Assembly (NCBI GenBank): GCA_905250885.1
Contig: CAJNOQ010000014.1
Location: 49,092 to 113,091, forward strand
From: Didymodactylos carnosus
Lineage: Eukaryota > Rotifera > Eurotatoria > Philodinida > Philodinidae
Length of the DNA stretch: 64,000 nucleotides
Direction: 5' to 3'
The translations under genes were made by a program, and so were the position numbers. The notes beneath the pieces were generated by a model. That model saw nothing but the letters and a program-made list of their open reading frames with translations. It was not told the origin of the DNA and searched no databases. Positions 14,871 to 25,100 of this stretch are shown in pieces. Numbering within the stretch: position 1 is the stretch's first letter; every line of letters starts with the position of its first letter.

Positions 14871-15665
14871 ATGTCAGAATTTTGTCGGAATTTGGGAGAA
14901 GATGCGGCTACCAGTGTTTCGTCAGCTATGGCAATGGCTGCGAGTACATCGATTCGAATTACAAAGTTTAATCGTCCATCAACAATTCGCTCTCGTATTC
15001 AACGGCCACAACGTGAAGCAACAGCTCTAGATCATGATGATGAACTGTTAGAATATGCGATGGCTGTAGAACAAGAAGATGAAGGCGACACGGATAACAA
15101 TAATCGTATGAATGGAGATGATGAAAATTCAGATGAAAGTGTCAAACCATTTCGACTCGAAGATTCAGTGTTAGACGAAGAACCTAGTCTTGATCGTGGT
15201 TTAGCAAGTGCATTACGTCTAGCAGAACAAAAGGGTTATTGGGAAAAAGGCAAAGGACGACAAAATGCTCGTATGACAAGTGAAATATCGGTGAAACATT
15301 TCACTATTGAAGAAAAAAATTATTATGATATCGACGATAAATATGCACGACGTGACCGATATTCTGGTCCGTTGATAGATTTCAAAGAAAAGGAAGCCTA
15401 CAGACCAGAAGTGAAATTAGAATATGTTGATGATACTGGACAACGAATGAATAGAAAAGAAGCATATCGATATTTATCACATCGATTTCATGGAAAAGGA
15501 TCGGGTAAAAAGAAAGAAAAACAAACGAAAAAATTAATAGAAGAAGAGTTAATGAAAAAAATGAGTAGTGTTGATACACCGTTAAATACAGTTGCTCTAT
15601 TACAAAAGAAACAAGCTCAACTACAACAACCTTATATTATTCTGAGTACAACAAGAATAAAATAG
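14871..15665 (+). CDS. SART1: SART1-like C-terminal fragment (intronless, LTR-linked)
   Basis: Uninterrupted 264-residue frame matching the C-terminal third of SART1/Snu66, a U4/U6.U5 tri-snRNP protein needed for spliceosome activation. Landmarks in order: SEFCRNLGE near the start, an acidic D/N-rich linker, LDEEPSLDRGLASALRL, IDDKYARRDRY, FKEKEAYRPEVKLEYVD, the hallmark LSHRFHGKGSGK and the C-terminal MSSVDTPLNTVALLQKKQ. Human SART1 is about 800 residues, so the N-terminal two thirds are absent. There are no introns, unlike the neighbouring conserved genes, so a retrocopy is likely. The upstream codons TTG GAT ACA also fit SART1, placing the junction just 5' of the first ATG, where LTR-leader sequence begins. 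No poly(A) tract was found downstream. It may be an expressed retrogene or a recent non-functional copy; the intact frame favours youth or selection. Confidence 0.85.
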   Translation: MSEFCRNLGEDAATSVSSAMAMAASTSIRITKFNRPSTIRSRIQRPQREATALDHDDELLEYAMAVEQEDEGDTDNNNRMNGDDENSDESVKPFRLEDSVLDEEPSLDRGLASALRLAEQKGYWEKGKGRQNARMTSEISVKHFTIEEKNYYDIDDKYARRDRYSGPLIDFKEKEAYRPEVKLEYVDDTGQRMNRKEAYRYLSHRFHGKGSGKKKEKQTKKLIEEELMKKMSSVDTPLNTVALLQKKQAQLQQPYIILSTTRIK

Positions 15666-16118
15666 CAAGGACCACAGACCATTACAAAATCTTGGTAGGA
15701 TTTTTATTTATTTTAATGATTTGCTTCTTTATTTACCTTATTTTCACAGACGTTTAATTTTTTTCCAGTTGGGAAACATAACTGATTTTGCTATTCTTTC
15801 TCTTTTCTCTTTATATTATATGTTGATATTGTTGTCTTTATATGTGTACATGTTGGCAAAACTGAAATTCAGGTAAATTTTAAATTTGCTTAGGCAAAAC
15901 TTGAATCAAAAATTATAATTTGAGTTTTGCCTGAATACAATTAGACAAAATTAAAATCTTGACATCATCTAAGAATATTCCTGTCAGGTAACAGTCAACT
16001 ATTACATGTTTCAAAGGAAGGAGAATATACCCAAAATAAGTCACTTTTTTTCCAATAATGTTGTCTCGAGTTCTATTACTGTGATGTTGCCTTGACAGTA
16101 ATCCGGCTAGTGCACCAA
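15666..16118. other. SART1 3' flank and internal leader of the LTR element
   Basis: The right part (about 16020-16118), read on the minus strand, is element-internal sequence. It begins TTGGTGCACTAGCC directly after the LTR end, the position and TGG start expected of a tRNA primer-binding site. The left part may be SART1 3' UTR. A small palindrome built on GGCAAAACT (15890-15937) lies between. No gag or pol frame was found. Confidence 0.5.
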
Positions 16119-16306
16119 TGTTAGAGTCCACCGTTTCTGATAATTATGACCACCGTTTATTACAAACGAAATACTTCCCCCTTTAACAATAGAACCCGAT
16201 CTATTTATACACGAAATATTGTGCAATAATCCTGATTATATTCTTGCACAATAACTTTAACTATGATCTTCTCCCTTATGGCACGACTCTGGTGCGTGAT
16301 ATAACA
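16119..16306 (-). mobile_element. LTR of a retrotransposon family (copy M)
   Basis: Read on the minus strand this 188-bp unit starts TGTTATATCACG, contains TATAAATAGATC and AATAAAC, and ends CTCTAACA. These are the TG...CA ends, TATA box and polyadenylation signal expected of an LTR. The same order is found in copy R (17158-17404). Internal element sequence with a primer-binding-site-like TTGGTGC follows at its 3' side. It lies inverted to copy L, so copies L and M bracket the SART1 fragment as an inverted pair. Confidence 0.75.
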
Positions 16307-16399
16307 CCACAGATCAAAGAAGCACGTGAAAATCTCTCTTATACCACTAATCGTTTCGTCTTTTATCTCTATTTAGCATCTTACAATGAATTAATTGGT

Positions 16400-16538
16400 T
16401 TAATCCTTTGGCGTCGGGGTTTTTTTCCTTTCAAAAAATATCTGAAACAAATTTTATTGTTATATAGAAGCATTTAGAAATTAGCATTTAGCAAAGCTTC
16501 AACACCCATATATGCGTGCCCCGGCGCCAAAGGGTTAA
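16400..16538. mobile_element. piggyBac-like MITE
   Basis: A 139-bp span bounded by TTAA at both ends. The termini are TCCTTTGGCGTCGGGG (left) and CCCTTTGGCGCCGGGG (right, minus strand). TTAA target duplication and CCCTTTG-type ends are typical of piggyBac elements. No coding capacity. Confidence 0.7.
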
Positions 16539-16784
16539 TTAGATGAAAAACATTTTCATATGTGTACATTTTTTCCTTTTCTCTTTTTCTGTTGTAAAAA
16601 AATTACACAACTAAAATCTTCTGTAAAATTTTCTGTTTTCTTTCGTAGAATAGGCCTGGCGTTTTCGTTTGTTTTTTGCATTACGAAGGCAGTAAATGTG
16701 TTTTCAAAATACAAACAATGAAGCGAGCCAGACCTGCGGTGGTTCCTTTCTGTTGATATCACGATAATTACAAAGAGTTTTGGG

Positions 16785-16990
16785 AGTTATTTATGGACAT
16801 TCAACGTTGAATTTCCAGTTTATAGAAATTCCTCCTCGACTTTCCAGTTTTCTCGGAAATTATTTATGGAAATTCGAGCTTGATTTTCTATAAACTTGAA
16901 ATTCGAAGAGGAATTTCGATAAACTAGAAAATGCTCAAGGAATTATATATCGATTCTTTGAAATTCGCCGAGCATTTTCTATAAATAATT
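16785..16990. repeat. Palindromic repeat rich in GAAATTC units
   Basis: The ends GTTATTTATGG and TCTATAAATAATT pair imperfectly. The interior contains several alternating copies of GGAAATTCGAGC-like and TTTTCTATAAA-like units that can fold on each other. Degraded foldback element is the most likely reading. Confidence 0.5.
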
Positions 16991-17157
16991 TTCTGCTTTA
17001 CAGTGTACAACTTAAGTATTCTTGAGATACGAGAACATCTTTCGAAGCAGCATGATATTTTAATGTAAATACATTATTTTGTTCATAATTCTCATTCTCT
17101 ACTGGTGATGATGTTTCAAGACATTTATGATAAAAATAAGCAGCTGTATGATATTAC

Positions 17158-17404
17158 TGTTATGCCACGTACTAAAGTTGTGCCATAAGGGAGAAGATCA
17201 TAGTTAAGGTTATAGTGCAAGCATATAGTCTAAGTAATTGCGCAAGAATATTCAAGGCTATGATGCAAGAATATTCAAGGTTATTGAGTCAAGGTTATGG
17301 CGCAATATTGCGTATATAAATAGATCAGTTTTACTGTTAAGAATAATCTTTTTTATTTGTAAATAAACTGTGGTTATGCACATCAGAATAGTCGGACCCT
17401 AACA
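17158..17404 (+). mobile_element. Solo LTR (copy R) with 5-bp target duplication
   Basis: A 247-bp unit starting TGTTATGCCACG and ending CCCTAACA, with GTATATAAATAGATC as the TATA region and AATAAAC as a poly(A) signal. It is flanked on both sides by ATTAC, a perfect 5-bp target-site duplication, with no internal sequence, so it is a solo LTR left by LTR-LTR recombination. It is ~60 bp longer than copy M because of extra copies of a GCAAGAATATTCAAGG unit in the upstream (U3) part. Confidence 0.88.
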
Positions 17405-20176
17405 ATTACAATGCAAAAGTATGGTTTTAGTTAGCATTAAAATTGCACTGTCTAGTTCTGATGACTTGAAGAAAAACGATTCCAAGCTTTAGATTGTGTT
17501 TCTTCGGGCTACTGACAAATCGTCAAAAATCCTTTCGAAAAAGGTAGCCATGATAGAAAAAGATGCAGATTCTTAAGGAGGATATGTCGTGTTACTCTCT
17601 GGCAAATGTATTGAAATTTCGAGCTTCTATGAAAAACATTTCTTTGTAAAGGAGTTGTTTTTCATGACTTCAACGGTATCAGCATCTGTTAATTATGCAT
17701 CTGTAATGTATTTGAAAATAGCCTAATTGTTGTAGGATGTTCTGATTAATAATCTTCTGTATTAAATAGATTTTATTGACAGTAGATGATAGGCTATCGT
17801 GCGGGAACGGTAAGTTAGCCTGTCCTTTGTACGCAACTAAGTCTAACAGGCTTCGTTTGTAGATGAAAAATGGAGCTTGATTAAAAAAATCTATGTAGTG
17901 TATTTGAATACATTTTCTGTAATTTTGATAAAAAGTTTGCCAAAATATGGAAAATCTACAAAATTTCTTTTTTCAACCGTACTTCTCATTTTAAAAATTG
18001 ACACAAATCTCTAATTTATTTTTGAGGTAATAAAATCGTAATAAACACATACTCGTAGTCTATACATTATAAACTAGAGCCATTTGTCCAAAATATACTT
18101 TTTCAAATTTCTCTCTTGTTTGTTGAAGATCAGAATCATAATTTCTTAGCAGGTGTTCCTCCACTCACTACCATCCACATCCTCACATCTATACCACTTT
18201 GGAAATGGAATTTTTCTAAAACTATCTATTTAGAAACACTTCTCGTATTTTGATAAACTTATCATTAAAATCTCTTTCTCCATATATATTACAAAAAACT
18301 TTTTGTATATCTGCTAATATATAACAGACATGTGTAACGTATCTATTTGTTGCAGCATAGCTCAAAATTATCAATTTCATTTGAATACTGGAAAAATGTA
18401 TAAGAAGAAGACAAAAGGTCGAACAAATAAACGATTTTCTTAGAAAAAGAAAACTGATAGATAAATTTTATTCTAAGCGTAAAAAAAATTAAATGAAAAA
18501 ACATAGATGATTATTCACTTAGAACAACAACAAAAGAATGATATTATCATAAAAAAAATTTTTTTGTAAGAAAATAGAAAATATCAAAGATGTAATGAAA
18601 TGTCTGATGCTACGACAGACGATGTACTAGCAAACAATAACTTTATGACTGTACAAATTAGAAATCATGCTCTAATAGTTTTAATAATGACTATCATAAG
18701 AGAAACAGATTGAAGTAAAGGATCTAGTTATGATGAACTTACTACTACTAGGTAGTACGATTTAGTGTGATTTCTTTACATTAGATATTATTTTTCGAAG
18801 CGGGACAGTCAGATAACGGACTTCAGGATATGATCTAGAATATTTTAGAAAAAGAAGATGACTAAAAATGATTGTTTGGCAACATGCTGGCGGAAATTTT
18901 ATCGTATTCTCAACTTTATATTTTTTTGAAATTAGAAGATAATAAAAAGTTATATAGTTAAAACTGTCGGAAAATTTATAGACTTTGTACACTATAGAAA
19001 AATAATAGGAAATGAAAAACCAATAGAATTTAATCATTTTGGAATCGAGTTCAATGAGATACACAGAATAGCAATCGATCTGTTGAACTATTAGATGGGA
19101 ATCATCTGAACCACCTCCGCTGATTACAACTCTTCGCGTTGTATACTTACGACATCTGCATACTTTATACGAACTTAATTTATGAAATAAAGATTTAGTT
19201 TTTGTGATGCTTGAGAAGTCCGGTATTATCGAAGATAAAATGAACAGTGTACCTGTAGTGCAGTGCTAGAGACTGCATATTCGTTCCAATTGGAAAGAAT
19301 ACGGCCAACATATAATCAACGATGAGCCGTATATATACTCAAAATTACTTTTTTTCAGGAAAAATTTAGGAAAAAGTCCAGATTATTATCACTCCTCCCT
19401 CTAAACGGTAACGTATTGCGACCTTCAGTCAACTATTCTCCACAGATGCATGCCTTAAAAAAGTGACGCCTTCACGAATAATCTGGAAAAAATTAAAAAT
19501 CGGATTGTTCAAGTTCTTTTAAGAGCTTCTCTCTTCGGATAGTTTCTCTTTCATCCCGATGTTTCAGTATTGATCATACTGCGACATGATCAATACTTTT
19601 TTCTAAAATATTTGTCAAATTCAATGCTACATAGGTAATTTGTGCTTCGGAAGTAAAATACAATGACTGCGTCGCCAACAAAAACTAACAGTTTCATTAT
19701 AAATAATATGGATGCATCCATTATCTGTTTCTGTTGTTATTCTTGTTCTGATACAGGAAAACTTATCTGTCCATCATCATTACATTACTGGATAATGTAT
19801 AAGCACTCGGAAGCATTTCGTCGTTATGAATAAATGAAGTTTGATTGGTTTCGTTATTGGCTCTACTGGTATCTATCATCTTGATGGTTCAGATGTTTTC
19901 TATGAAATTTGCTTATATGATTTGAATAATTAACAGTATTAGTGCATGTGGAATTACATATTAGACAAGATATATAAATTGTTTTTGTGAACCATGAATA
20001 CTTCGAAGGTGATCAACATATTTTTTCAACTGAAACGACGAAAATGAACAGCTGGAACACGTATGCCTACATTTTGACATCCTAGTTCATTGAAACAAAT
20101 CCTATGTACAGCACTTTTACTATAAGTATGATAAAAAGACAGAAACTCGCAGCAGCATACAGAACACAAAAGATCT
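17405..20176. other. Intergenic, nothing recognised
   Basis: About 2.8 kb of AT-rich sequence without a supportable gene, RNA or obvious long repeat. Open frames such as 18762-19064 (minus) are F/Y/K-rich chance frames. Confidence 0.4.
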
Positions 20177-20274
20177 GGGGCCAATTTCTTAAAAAAAGCT
20201 AAGGCAAAAAAAAACAAAGAACTTTTTTGACTTAAGTTCAATTTTTCATTTAAGTTTTTTAAGAAACTGGCCCC
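20177..20274. mobile_element. 98-bp MITE
   Basis: Terminal inverted repeats GGGGCCAATTTCTTAAAAAA (left) and the complement of TTTTTTAAGAAACTGGCCCC (right) match at 19 of 20 positions. The interior is A/T-rich. No clear target duplication. Confidence 0.7.
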
Positions 20275-20330
20275 TGATTCGACCGATAGCCGCCATCCAA
20301 CTATCCAGATTATCTGCCTTATTGGGCGCT

Positions 20331-20645
20331 CTGTAAATTCGTGTTCCATATAGACGGGTGACATTTTCACCCACCTATGTGTGACATCATCCATCAAAAT
20401 GGGTGATTTTTCTTTGTTTATCACTCATCACCCACTTTAGCAGTTCAAAAGTGTTATCCTACTGGGTGACCGGTAATCCATTCTTGTAGATGACACTCTC
20501 TACAAAAATGGATTACCAGTCACGCAGTAGGACTGCTAAAGTGGGTGATGAGTGATAAACAAAGAAAAATCACCCACTTCGATGGATGATGACACGCATA
20601 AGTGGGTGAAAATGTTATCCGTCTATATGGAACACGAATTTACAG
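20331..20645. repeat. Near-perfect 315-bp hairpin
   Basis: Two ~150-bp arms are near-identical reverse complements meeting at a few-base centre near 20490. The outermost 27 bases pair perfectly, starting CTGTAAATTCGTGTTCC. The arms contain many GTGGGTGA/TCACCCAC units. Transcription of either strand would give a long stable RNA hairpin. A non-autonomous transposon of the ...CAGTGT-ended type is likely. Confidence 0.88.
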
Positions 20646-20757
20646 TGTGAAAATGCACTTTGTAAAAATTATCACTCGCTTATGCAGGTGATCATCCATC
20701 TTAGTGGGTGAAATGACATCCACTTAAATGGTACATAAATTTTCAGTGTACACAGTC
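20646..20757. repeat. Diverged third copy of the hairpin arm
   Basis: The sequence repeats the right-arm pattern with changes (GATCATCCATCTTAGTGGGTG, then a TGGTACATAAATTTTCAGTGT-like end in place of TGGAACACGAATTTACAGTGT), so a second related element was inserted next to the hairpin or a three-arm structure has formed. Confidence 0.6.
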
Positions 20758-21489
20758 GCGAATTGCTGCGTTGTTTCTTTTTAGCTTGAAGGAGAGATTG
20801 TCTGCATCAATTCGCATTGATCTTGGCTCATTGGAGCTACTATTTGGAACTAAAAGGAAACAACGGAATTGCTGCTACAGGAATTGGAAGAGATTAGGCG
20901 TCAGATCTATAAATGGTCGAAAACCAAAAAGTAGATAGAAACTGATTTTGACGTATTCCCTTAATATTAAACATCTTATTGATAAAGATTGATGAACTGT
21001 TTTTTTGAACGATATTTGGAGCATACGTTTGATAAGAAATTACGATGATATTCGATATATTTTGATTCATCAAAGTTTTGTAACTAATAAGCAACATATG
21101 ATCTGACAAAATCTTTTCCTCATTCTATTTAAAACTCAAGAGCGGACAGTTTTGAAAGCAAAAATTACTGCTATCGGTATGCAGACTTCTTCAAACCCAT
21201 ACTTTTGTATTATCTGTAATTTATAATGCATTGCATCATCATGTCTTTTTATTGCCTAGAATAAGGAGCTCTGTTGGCTCGTTCTTATTGTCTTTCTACT
21301 TATTAGTGTATCACTTTCTATCATTTTCTTTTCACTTATTGAATTTATACAACCCTCTTTTCAACTGTCACTATCGCTTCCATCGTGGTTTGAGTGAATT
21401 GTAATAGTAAAATTTATCCTAGTGGGATCATCGAATTTTATTTTTAGATTTTTGAATATATTTTTATTTCTACATTTTGTACACATAAA
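20758..21489. other. Intergenic upstream of ROMO1
   Basis: AT-rich; should contain the ROMO1 promoter and 5' leader. A TTTTTAG acceptor-like site occurs at about 21442-21448. No other gene was recognised. Confidence 0.4.
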
Positions 21490-21945
21490 ATGCCTGCAGT
21501 GCCAGCTGGCTATCAACAAGGACAAGTTGGAAAAATTCGTTGTTGGGATCGTGTTAAAATTGGTTTTGCAATGGGTTTTACAGTTGGAATGGTATCAGGA
21601 ATCGTCTTTGGTGGTTTTACTGCACTTAGGTAATCAGAAAAGCACTTACATTTATAAAGAAGGATAAAAAACATCAGTTATCCGTATCAGTGAGTAAAAA
21701 AACCTCTTAAAACTGGTAAATGTATTCACTTGTCCGATCGAATGTTAGGCATATCAACACTCAAAAGAGGTTCAAAGTCATGGTATTCTTCTTGTTTTAT
21801 CAAAAATCTCTTATTCTGCTAATTTTTCATTTTGAGGTACGGTTTACGTGGCAGAGAATTGCTATCTACTGTTGGAAAATCGGTTGTATCAGCCGGAGGT
21901 ACATTTGGAACATTTATGGCTATTGGTGCAGCTATCAGGTGCTGA
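21490..21945 (+). CDS. ROMO1: Reactive oxygen species modulator 1
   Basis: Small mitochondrial inner-membrane protein that in other animals supports TIM23 import/quality control and affects ROS production. Exons 21490-21629 and 21837-21945 give 82 residues (79 in human). Visible features: [16 protein letters not shown] with Cys18 and the first glycine-zipper helix, [15 protein letters not shown] in the loop, and the second helix ending in the invariant [16 protein letters not shown] with C-terminal Cys82. The splice sites are AG|GTAATC and TTTTGAG|GT, and the join restores the conserved [10 protein letters not shown]. The next gene on the same strand starts 186 bp after the stop. Confidence 0.96.
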
Positions 21946-22131
21946 GAATCCTTATAAACAAGCAAAGACTTTTTTTGTGTTCTCAAGTGTTTATATTTAA
22001 AATAAAAGTTTTTTAGTTATTTTTTTATGTTATTATTTTAATAAAGAGTTTTTGAAATATGTTGTAGATCATTTTTTGCTTGATTGGTAAAAATCTAAAA
22101 AATCTTCTTTTAGATTGTTTTTTTCTAAATT

Positions 22132-25100
22132 ATGTCATCTCAGGAGGATTATTTATTAACCCATAATATTGTTCGTAAAATTAAAGCTGATGGGCTATTT
22201 GACAGCATACGACGAGATTTACTTCAAGATATTGAGCAAAAAGTTGGTCATCCGATGTTCTTTTTCACATAGTAACAAATTTTTGTCGTTTTAGCCACCA
22301 TACATCGATTTAAAATCACAAGTAGAAAATTTAATATCAAAATATTTGTCAGATACAGAATGGGATTCAACATTGAAAAAATCAGATTTAAGAGAAAAAT
22401 CACGAAAATATGTAGAACAGTAAGTATTTTAATAAAAAAACCGACTTTTTTTATATTTTAATATGTTGCGTGAATGAAGTTCATTTTGAAGAAGAAATTG
22501 CTGATTCTTTTGCTTTTCTATTCAAGATCTAATTTGATTGATTATGTTTTGCCGTCAATCGTGAGCGAGTATATGGATAAATCGAATTCTACCTTGATTC
22601 AACCAAAAATATCAAATTTTGTACAAGAATATTTAGAACAACTTTTTGGAACCATCTGTAAGTTAATACACCTCTCTCGATCAGCGTATGACATTAATAA
22701 CGAACGTTTTCACTCTATTATTTATTATGTACAAAACATCATTCTGTGTTTGATTAAAAACATTCGAATTATAAGACCGGCGCCTGTTTTTTGAATAACT
22801 CATTTGAAGAAGAGACTGCATGACATCTTTTTATAATAGACATCAGGTTAAAAACATTTTTTTGAAGTGGAATTTCGAGACCTTTGAAACACCAGAGCAT
22901 AGTTCAAAAACTTCATATACGAATATTTTTGCTTTTCTTCATGCACAAATAGCCCAAAATGTCACTCTAAAAACATCAGGACCAATTGAAAAACTCATCA
23001 AAACAAACATTATCATTATATACAGCGTGGTCGATTATGTATGCTTCATGCGATTTTAAGGCTACCTGAAGCCACCGGGTATCAGTGTTAGGACTTCAAG
23101 AGAATTCAATACCACATCCGAACCACTAGAAAGCAAGGTCTTGACTCCCATTTTGAAGATGACATTTTGGGCTATCTGTTCATGAAGAAAAGCAAAAATA
23201 TTCGTATATGAAGTTTTTGAGCTATGCTCTGGTGTTTCAAAGGTCTCGAAATTCCACTTCAAAAAAATGTTTCTAACTTGATGTCTATTATAAAAAGATG
23301 TCATGCAGTCTCTTCTTCAAATGAGTTATTCAAAAAACAGACGCTGGTCTTATAATTCGAAAAGGATAATAGTTTCATTAAAAATACTTTTAGATAACTT
23401 GAACACTTTTGGTGCTAAAATCTTTTCGCCTTTTAGCAAATGCTTATCATAGTCAAATGGGTTTACCATCGTCGTATCATCCTTCCTCTTCGCAACATCA
23501 TCATCATATTCCACCACCTTCAGTTATTCCTTCTTCAACTTCTTCTCCAGAACAAGAACCTTTTACTCCAACAGCTTCGAATGCACCATCATTAAAACAA
23601 CCTCATGATCAAATGAAACTTATAAATAAACCAAAAACAATGCAAAATAAATCTCAAATAAAAAATGAAACTGGCACAACAGGAACCATAGCAGCTGATG
23701 TGCCGATCAAAAAACTTGTTCAGAAAACAACAACGGATGTTAAAAAGTCTTCTACCATTCAAAAAATGCCACAAATCAAAAAGCAAGTTTCACTAGAAAA
23801 GAAAAAAGAGGAGAAAAAAATAACATCATCAACTGTAGTTAAAAAAGATGATAAGAAAATAAAACAGAAAGAGGTGCCTTCGAAACAAACAGTAACTGAA
23901 GATCGAAATCCCGTTTCATCCTCTTCATCGTCGACCATATCATCACCAGAAGATTCGAATGGTAGACAAGAATTATTACGAAGCTCTATTTCAACATCTA
24001 AAGAAGTATGTTTTCTATTAGTTAAACTATAATAAAAACTTGGTACTTTGTTTATTGATTTAAACTACGATGCATTTTATATTTCAAAGTATAAACGAGA
24101 ATTGAGTTTGATATCTGTACACTATTTACTAATGTTTTGATGACGGTCTCAGTCGATTTTAAAGTTTAAGTAACCATGGAAAACTGTTACTTTCTAGAAA
24201 ATATTTGATTTCAATGATGTACCAATCTATCGGGTAATTGTTATTTGTTTATTTTAGCCAAAGAAAGTGCACAAATCGCCAGTTAAAAATCAGTCTTCTG
24301 CAAAAACTGAACTGAAAACAACTGCAGCATCGCCACCATTAAAAACCGTTCGTAATCCTACTGTCGAAGAACAATCACCATCATCTTCGCCTGTAATTGA
24401 ATCACCGCCACTATCTATTGTTCGTATTGCTTCACCTATACGTGAAATACCATCCACTGCTGTTCCATCAGTTAGTGTGCCTAATACACCTGTTAAACAG
24501 GAAACAGTAGATGAAACAACTGCGGCATCTATTTCACGAAAACGACAGCGTCAGCCTGAACGATTACAGAAGGATGAAAAAAATGAAAACGAAAAACAAC
24601 AACGGAAAAAAAAGAAAAAATTATCAGACGATGCAAATAATGACAAAGAGGAAGGAGAGCAAAAGTTAGCCGTAGACGCGGACAGTGAAAAACAAGATGG
24701 GGAAAAGGTGATACTCAAAATTAAGAAATCGCGAGTTGTTAGCCCTTGTGTTGCACTTGGTGATAATGTTGAAAACGAAAAAGAACAATCAGCAAAAACC
24801 GATGAAAATGTACCGAATGATATGAATGTCGACATTAAAACATCATCGAAAGAACGTAGGTGACATGATTTTGGATGCAAGGGATTACTATTTTTTAATT
24901 CAGAAGAATAATGCAACATAGCACTTAGCGCCATGCAAGATGATAGAAATTATTAAACGAATTTAACACCTGTTCCTTTCAGTTGTAGAACGATTTTTTT
25001 TTACCTTTTCTCTAGCAAATGTTGTTACACCGTCATTAAGTATTCCCTCAACAAGTTCAATACTTCCAATCCAACCCCAAAAATCACAGAACGATAATGA

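Noticed and set aside
15913-16131. Minus-strand frame inside the LTR-element leader, considered as gag
   Set aside because: Overlaps the LTR end and primer-binding site, so it starts too early for gag, and shows no capsid or zinc-knuckle motif.
24551-24934. 127-codon minus-strand frame opposite the BOD1L-like gene
   Set aside because: Antisense of a K/E/S-rich coding exon, which yields an S/F-rich shadow.
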